DNA of 10,579 nucleotides from Candidatus Tayloriibacteriota bacterium (GTDB taxonomy: Bacteria > Patescibacteriota > Minisyncoccia > Phycocordibacterales > PALSA-1337). The translations under genes were made by a program, and so were the position numbers. A model generated the notes under the pieces. It did not search any database and was not told where the DNA came from. It was given only the letters and a program-made list of their open reading frames with translations. The stretch lies in assembly GCA_026395105.1 (NCBI GenBank), contig JAPLZH010000078.1, forward strand, positions 1-10,579. The letters run 5' to 3'. Shown one piece after another: positions 5,848-10,579 of the stretch (the first letter of the stretch is position 1; the number at the start of each line of letters is the position of its first letter).

Positions 5848-8800
5848 AGCGGGCGCATCTTTTCTATGATGATAGTCATCGATCCGTTTCGCTCGGACAT
5901 TTTGCCTTTAAAAGCGATGCATTTATCCACGACGAGCAAACTTCTGAATTCTAAATAGGTGCGGGGGAAACAGACGGCCTCTATTGAGCCTGAAAAATCT
6001 GTGATTTTTAGAAACATCATTACATCACCTTTCTTAGTATTTATCTGCTTCGCTTCTTCTATAATTCCAGCGAGAATAACTATCTGCCCGTCCTTCTGAT
6101 TTTCCTTTGCCTTTTTAATATCGAGCTCCCTTTTTTCTAAAACAGCGCGGAATTTATCTAGTGGGTGACCGCTCACATAGAGTCCGAGAAGCTCTTTTTC
6201 CCAGGCTAGGCGCACATCTGGCGTGACGGCAGGTGCTTCACGAAGGCGAAGACCGTTCACAGTGGAGTCGAGCGCACCACCGAAAAGGGAATCCTGATTT
6301 TTTCTTTGCTCATTCGCATGCTCTTTATTATAGGCCAAAAGATCGTCAATATTTCCAAGCATCAGTCCGCGTTCGCCGAAAGAGTCCAGTGCGCCCGCTT
6401 TTATGAGAGCTTCTAGAGATTTTTTATTAAGATTTTTATCCTGCACACGCTCGAGGAAGTCGGCTAATGATTTAAATTTTCCACCGCGCTTTCTTTCGTC
6501 AATTATAGCTGTCGCTGCACCCTGGCCGAAGTTTTTAATAGTGACTAGTCCGAAGCGAATGCGGTCCGGTGTTTCTGCTCCGGCTTCGCTCGCGCTCAGT
6601 TCTACCTCAGCCTTCTTTTCGCTTTTTATCACAGTAAACTGACTAAAGCTTTCATTCACATCTGGGGGCAAAATGGGTATGCCCATTCTTTTGCACTCAG
6701 TGATGATTTCACCGATTTTTTCCACGTCGCCTGAGTCGGCTGTAAGAACAGCGGACATATAAATAGCCGGAAAATTCGCCTTCATATACGAAGTCTGATA
6801 GGCCACACGGCCGTAGGAGGCGGCATGGGAATTATGGACTACAATGTCATTCGCGACGAAATTATGATGAGGCGGTAGGGTAATATCATAAGTCATTTCA
6901 TTACCGAGGGGTTTGATAGAAATTACTTCGTCCCAGTATATATGAGAGCTGGCTTTTTCTAATAATTCTTTTGATTTAAGAAATTCTCCGATTTTTTTAA
7001 TCGTCTCTCTCTGATAACCTATTTTCCTTTTATCAAATCCAAAAAGTCTTTCTGAGATTTTTAATTTATTACAGATTTCTTTAACTTTTACATTCTTTTC
7101 AGACATTATCTTCCTGATCTCTAGCATTATCTCTGCTGGTATAATATCTTTTGTACCTCTAGCAGGATTCGAATTTAAATGAATGCAGTTTTTAGCCAGT
7201 TTGATAAGATCTGTTTTTTTCTTTCCAATAAGAGATTTGCCTACGGTATTACTAAAAGCGCTAATATTTTCTCTATGTGTTACGACGACGGTATAGCCTA
7301 TTTTGTAATCTCCTCTGTATTTGAATTTCTTATTATGAATTGTCGAAAGTATACCTAGTCGCAAAAGGAGGTGCTGTGTATCATCTGCTAATCTCTTAGA
7401 GCTGGTGGCGTAATAGACTTGCTCATTTTTTATACTTATACTTCCGTCACCCTGCCACATCTTTCCTAAAATAGTAGATAGGGTATTTTTATCCCATTCA
7501 AAAACGCAGTCAGGTATATGTTTTTCTGTAGCCTTTTTATCTTTTAATTCTAATTCAATAATCCATTTATTTAGTTCATTACCGACTTTTTGATCTTTTT
7601 GACCACAATAAACCGCCATAGCACTTTTACTTTTATCTATCGTGCATTTAGTGTTCTTAAATGTCGTGGCATATTTTATAAAATCATTTACTTCATCATT
7701 TTGAGTCGAATAGAAATATATTCCATGCGGGTGGCAAAGATTTCCTTCGGATAATAAATATCCCAAAACAGCGGCTTTTTTATAATCACTTTTCTTTCCT
7801 AGGAGAAGTGAAGTGTTTCTTGGTACGGCAATCCTCGATCCGTCTTTTAAATCTTTCAAATCTTTCCACCCTGAAAAAGTATAGAATGGGTGATTGTCTG
7901 TGGCTTTTATCTTTCGGCCGGAGCGAGTGATGATTTCGAAAATGTCTTTTTCCCCATTTTCCATGACCATAGATACCTTTTTGCTCTCTAGCTTCATACC
8001 ATCATTCATGGATAGGATAGATGGTTTCAAATTCTTTTCATAAATATCTTTAATGCTAAAGACTTTTCCAGTTTTTGCATCTGCTAGCTTAGTATCTCCA
8101 GTTAAACATTTATTAAATCCATACGCTGCAAAAGGTTCTATGAGCTTCCATAATTCCTCGGACTTTTTTGCACTAAGTCCGCCTTTCACGAAGCCTTTAA
8201 GAAGCTTTTCTTTTTGCTCCTGCATGTCTTTCGGGATTTTTTTGCCCATTGCTTTTCGGAGCTTATCTGCTTCGAGCCAGGAATAACCGGCGAGCTTAAT
8301 AGCGATCATCATAACGTCATCCTGATAGGTAATAACGCCGAATGAACGGTCTAGAATATCACGAAGGCGGGGGTCCAGATATTTGACCTTAGAAGGGTCG
8401 TGTTTTCGCTCTATATATTCAGGGATGGATTCGAGCGGGCCGGGGCGGTAAAGGGCCACCATTGCGTTTATATCGTGAATTGTGGAGGGTTTCAGGTCTT
8501 TTAGGAACTTCGTCATGCCTGTGCCGTTTAGCTGGAAAAGGCCTATAGTTTCGCCTCGAGCGAGCATTTCGAATGTCTTTTTATCTTCTATCGGCACATT
8601 CTCTAAGTCCACATCTTTGCCTTCTATTTTCTTCACTCTGTCCACTGCGTCTGCGAGGATGGAAAGGTTTTTAATTCCGAGGAAGTCGAATTTTAAAAGG
8701 CCGACGCCGTCTTCTCCCACTCCGTGCATATCATACTGAGTGATGATTTTATTTTCCCCTTTAGTATCAAACTGCAAAGGAACGAATTCGATGAGTGGCT

Positions 8801-10355
8801 CCGGTGCCATCACTACGCCCGCAGCGTGGACAGAGATGTGGCGGGCACAGCCTTCTATTTTCTTTGCCATATCTATAATCTTTTTCGTATCCGCATCTTT
8901 TTCATAAAGCTCTTTTAGCTCCGCTACTTCTTCGAGCGCACGGTCTATGGTCATGGGGAAACCCTGCGCGCCCATTGGGATTAGTTTAGAAATTTTATCT
9001 CCTATTTCATATGCATAACCCATGGCGCGGGCCACGTCACGCACGGCTCCGCGGGCCATCATTGTACCGAATGTACCGATCTGGGCCACTTTATCATAGC
9101 CATATTTTTTACGAGCATACTCTATCACCTCGTCACGGCGATTATCAGCGAAGTCCATATCAATATCCGGCGCGGACGGACGTTCTGGGTTTAAGAAACG
9201 CTCGAAGGGAAGTTTATATTCCAACGGATTCACATTCGTAATATGTGTTACGAATGTAGTGAGCGAGCCTGCGACGGACCCTCTTATATTAGTCAAAATA
9301 TTATTTTCATGTGCAAAGCGAAGGAGGTCAGACACCACCAGAAAGTACTGAGCATAACCTTTGTCTTTAATAACCTTAAGCTCATATTCGAGGCGGTCCA
9401 CCACTTCAGATGTTTTATCTAAACCTCTTTTTTCTATTCCTTCATAGGCCAGGCGCTTTAGTTCATCATCGTGTGAAAGTCCGCTTTCCACTATGAATTT
9501 CGGGAAATACCATTTTCCGAGAGTTAATTCTAGATTACATTTATCCGCTATTTTCGCTGTATTTTCTATAGCTTTAGGATAATCTTTGAAAAATTCTTCA
9601 GCTTTTTCGCCGGTGATAAAAGAAAAGTCTGTTTCATCATCTTCTGTAATGCGGTCGGAGATATCTCCGTGAGTGTTCACGAGGGTGAGGGTGGCACGGG
9701 CGATTTTATCTTCCGGATTTAGATAATAAACATCATGTGCGGCGACGAGTGGTGTGTCTGTTTCTTTAGCGAGCTCTATAGTCTGCTTCATCACAGCTTC
9801 ATGTCCTTCGAGTTCTGGATGATAAGTGATTTCTAGATAGAAATTTTCCGCCCCGTATACTTTTTTATAGTAAGCGATCTTTTCCTTTGCCTTTTCCTTA
9901 TCGCGCATTTTTAAAGCTGCAGCGATTTCGCTAGAAAAAGTGGGAGCAATGGCGATTATCCCTTCAGAATATTTTTCTATAAGTTCTTTATCTATTCGGG
10001 GTTTGTAATAGAAGCCTTCGAGGTGGGAGTAAGTGACTAGCTTCATCAGATTCTTATAACCCGTAAAATCTTTTGCTAAAAGAATAAGGCGATGCCTTCT
10101 ACTATCCACTCCGGCCTGCATATCTTTCCTCGTTCGGACGGCCACGTATGCGTCTACACCGATTATAGGTTTAATGCCATTCTTTTTAGCGTATTGATAG
10201 AATTCTATAGCTCCATACATATTCCCGTTATCAGTGAGGGCGAGGGAAGTCATGCCGAGTTCCTTTGCCTTTTTTACAAGGTCATTAAGTTTCGGCAATG
10301 CAGAGAGCAAAGAATAGTGCGAGTGTACGTGAAGGTGTACGAATTTACTGGCCAT
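5844..10355 (-). CDS. dnaE: DNA polymerase III alpha subunit with in-frame intein
   Basis: This is the catalytic subunit of the replicative polymerase. The 1503-residue precursor becomes a 1077-residue polymerase after removal of the intein (750-1175). Domains in order are: PHP (1 to about 280, starting FVHLHVHSHYSLL); palm with PDIDMDF (396-402, catalytic Asp397 and Asp399) and KFDFLG (555-560, third Asp557); thumb and fingers with LYRPGPLESIPEYIERK (635-651) and ITYQDDVM (675-682); the fingers continue after the intein at SHAASYGRVAYQTSYMKANFP; a helix-hairpin-helix region near 1300-1328; a clamp-binding motif QDSLF (1354-1358); and an OB fold (about 1422-1500). Several PHP metal ligands are replaced, so proofreading by PHP is unlikely. 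ATG 10355 follows an extended -10 box closely, with no Shine-Dalgarno. The gene is convergent with the small membrane protein, sharing a TTAA at the stops. Confidence 0.97.
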   Translation of the reverse strand: MASKFVHLHVHSHYSLLSALPKLNDLVKKAKELGMTSLALTDNGNMYGAIEFYQYAKKNGIKPIIGVDAYVAVRTRKDMQAGVDSRRHRLILLAKDFTGYKNLMKLVTYSHLEGFYYKPRIDKELIEKYSEGIIAIAPTFSSEIAAALKMRDKEKAKEKIAYYKKVYGAENFYLEITYHPELEGHEAVMKQTIELAKETDTPLVAAHDVYYLNPEDKIARATLTLVNTHGDISDRITEDDETDFSFITGEKAEEFFKDYPKAIENTAKIADKCNLELTLGKWYFPKFIVESGLSHDDELKRLAYEGIEKRGLDKTSEVVDRLEYELKVIKDKGYAQYFLVVSDLLRFAHENNILTNIRGSVAGSLTTFVTHITNVNPLEYKLPFERFLNPERPSAPDIDMDFADNRRDEVIEYARKKYGYDKVAQIGTFGTMMARGAVRDVARAMGYAYEIGDKISKLIPMGAQGFPMTIDRALEEVAELKELYEKDADTKKIIDMAKKIEGCARHISVHAAGVVMAPEPLIEFVPLQFDTKGENKIITQYDMHGVGEDGVGLLKFDFLGIKNLSILADAVDRVKKIEGKDVDLENVPIEDKKTFEMLARGETIGLFQLNGTGMTKFLKDLKPSTIHDINAMVALYRPGPLESIPEYIERKHDPSKVKYLDPRLRDILDRSFGVITYQDDVMMIAIKLAGYSWLEADKLRKAMGKKIPKDMQEQKEKLLKGFVKGGLSAKKSEELWKLIEPFAAYGFNKCLTGDTKLADAKTGKVFSIKDIYEKNLKPSILSMNDGMKLESKKVSMVMENGEKDIFEIITRSGRKIKATDNHPFYTFSGWKDLKDLKDGSRIAVPRNTSLLLGKKSDYKKAAVLGYLLSEGNLCHPHGIYFYSTQNDEVNDFIKYATTFKNTKCTIDKSKSAMAVYCGQKDQKVGNELNKWIIELELKDKKATEKHIPDCVFEWDKNTLSTILGKMWQGDGSISIKNEQVYYATSSKRLADDTQHLLLRLGILSTIHNKKFKYRGDYKIGYTVVVTHRENISAFSNTVGKSLIGKKKTDLIKLAKNCIHLNSNPARGTKDIIPAEIMLEIRKIMSEKNVKVKEICNKLKISERLFGFDKRKIGYQRETIKKIGEFLKSKELLEKASSHIYWDEVISIKPLGNEMTYDITLPPHHNFVANDIVVHNSHAASYGRVAYQTSYMKANFPAIYMSAVLTADSGDVEKIGEIITECKRMGIPILPPDVNESFSQFTVIKSEKKAEVELSASEAGAETPDRIRFGLVTIKNFGQGAATAIIDERKRGGKFKSLADFLERVQDKNLNKKSLEALIKAGALDSFGERGLMLGNIDDLLAYNKEHANEQRKNQDSLFGGALDSTVNGLRLREAPAVTPDVRLAWEKELLGLYVSGHPLDKFRAVLEKRELDIKKAKENQKDGQIVILAGIIEEAKQINTKKGDVMMFLKITDFSGSIEAVCFPRTYLEFRSLLVVDKCIAFKGKMSERNGSMTIIIEKMRPL
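6831..8108 (-). other. Intein with LAGLIDADG homing endonuclease inside DnaE
   Basis: Residues 750-1175 of the DnaE precursor form a 426-residue self-splicing intein. Block A starts with the nucleophile Cys750 (CLTGDTKL); block B contains TDNH (819-822); blocks F and G are YDITLPPHHNFVANDIVVHN (1156-1175), ending in the required His-Asn, with Ser1176 as the first C-extein residue. The endonuclease has two LAGLIDADG motifs, LGYLLSEG (864-871) and LGKMWQGDG (963-971), each with an acidic residue in place, so both splicing and homing functions look intact. The site is FNK/SHAASYG, in the fingers region. The intein is more AT-rich (about 32% GC in sampled rows) than the extein sampled (about 42%), in line with separate ancestry. 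Confidence 0.95.
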
Positions 10356-10368
10356 AATTAATGTAGAT

Positions 10369-10377
10369 AGTATAGCA
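10369..10377 (-). promoter_or_regulatory. Extended -10 promoter element of dnaE
   Basis: On the minus strand this reads TGC-TATACT, an extended -10 box. The start site would fall near 10362, about seven bases before the ATG at 10355-10353, so the message is nearly leaderless. No good -35 is seen, which is acceptable for extended -10 promoters. Confidence 0.6.
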
Positions 10378-10445
10378 GAATTCTGACGCGAAGTTCCTTG
10401 ACATACTCCAACAAAGTTATAGCATTATAAATAGGCCAAAAACCT

Positions 10446-10468
10446 CTAGCTACCCCTCAAGTAGGACA
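10446..10468. repeat. Terminal inverted repeat of right IS30-type element
   Basis: CTAGCTACC-CCTC-AAGTAGGACA on the plus strand, read outside to inside, matches the left copy (113-135) at 20 of 23 positions. The transposase stop codon (TAG, 10452-10450) and the codons for its last residues (VLLEG) lie within the repeat. Confidence 0.75.
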
Positions 10469-10578
10469 CTCGAACTTAATAATGAATAATACTCTGTTGC
10501 TGTCCTAAACTCAATACACTCCCTAGGTCGGTCATTCAAGAAGGAATGGATTTCATCTAAATCTTCTTGAGTAACGGT
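10450..10578 (-). CDS. IS30-family transposase, C-terminal fragment (runs off window)
   Basis: The minus strand encodes 42 residues before the TAG at 10452-10450. They include EDLDEIHSFLNDRPRECIEF, then RTATEYYSLL, and end in SSSVLLEG. The 'LNxRPRxxLxxxTPxEV' stretch followed by a short 'VALQ'-like tail is the usual C-terminus of IS30-family DDE transposases, downstream of the catalytic Glu. The catalytic core is outside the window. No stop or frameshift is seen within the visible part. Confidence 0.85.
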   Translation of the reverse strand, partial: TVTQEDLDEIHSFLNDRPRECIEFRTATEYYSLLSSSVLLEG

Positions 10579-10579
10579 A

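Larger units (their letters stand above)
10446..10579 (-). mobile_element. IS30-type insertion sequence, partial (3' end of element)
   Basis: The right edge holds the downstream end of an insertion sequence on the minus strand: the last 42 codons of a transposase and a terminal inverted repeat that overlaps its stop codon. The rest lies beyond base 10579. It has the same orientation as the partial copy at the left edge, and the repeats of the two edges match. Confidence 0.8.

Noticed and set aside
5864..5876. GATGA-TAG-TCATC hairpin just after the convergent stops, considered as a terminator.
   Set aside because: It is a short AT-rich stem without a T tract, and it lies in dnaE coding sequence.
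6831..8108. The intein considered as a separate gene or an IS-like insertion in dnaE.
   Set aside because: It is in frame on both sides, has Cys at the first position and His-Asn/Ser at the end, and the extein halves join exactly.
10398..10432. Perfect TTGACA (10398-10403) on the plus strand followed by TATAAA (10426-10431), considered as a promoter facing the IS.
   Set aside because: The spacing is 22 bases, too long for a standard promoter, and no plus-strand gene follows.
1..10579. tRNA, rRNA, CRISPR arrays and a replication origin.
   Set aside because: No repeat-spacer array, tRNA-like cloverleaf, rRNA-like stretch or cluster of DnaA-box-like sequences was seen by eye on either strand.

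Overview
This 10.6-kb window looks like chromosomal DNA from a low-GC bacterium, most likely of the Candidate Phyla Radiation (Patescibacteria, for example a Parcubacteria-type lineage). That placement is an inference. It rests on compact spacing, several start codons a few bases behind a TATAAT-like box with no Shine-Dalgarno sequence, a DnaE of the HVHSHYSLL type carrying an intein, and a mix of small membrane proteins with CphA-like and FolC-like ligases. No rRNA or tRNA is present to confirm it.

Both edges lie inside insertion sequences of the IS30 type. The left edge (1-135) holds the first 23 codons of a transposase and one terminal inverted repeat. The right edge (10446-10579) holds the last 42 codons of a transposase and the matching repeat. 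Both copies run on the minus strand, so the roughly 10.3 kb between them is flanked by directly oriented IS copies. A likely reason for the contig ending here is that assembly broke at a repeated element.

Between them, left to right: (i) an unrecognised membrane protein (187-810) with its own terminator; (ii) a two-gene operon of a SET-domain protein-lysine methyltransferase (874-1401) and a polytopic sensor histidine kinase (1405-3078), driven by a promoter folded into the preceding terminator; (iii) a stand-alone ATP-grasp ligase resembling the central domain of cyanophycin synthetase (3186-4220), with its own promoter, Shine-Dalgarno and terminator and a clearly higher GC content; (iv) a FolC-like Mur ligase (4286-5548); (v) an 83-residue tail-anchored-like membrane protein (5596-5847) with a near-leaderless promoter; (vi) convergently, the replicative DNA polymerase III alpha subunit dnaE (10355-5844, minus strand), interrupted by a 426-residue intein with a LAGLIDADG homing endonuclease.

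The genes form several independent transcription units rather than one pathway. The most notable points are the intein at the FNK/SHA site of DnaE, the apparent loss of PHP-domain metal ligands in that polymerase, the SET methyltransferase-histidine kinase operon, the neighbouring ATP-grasp and Mur-ligase genes that recall the two catalytic modules of cyanophycin synthetase, and the recurrent near-leaderless promoter layout. I found no complete new defence or mobile system in the window.
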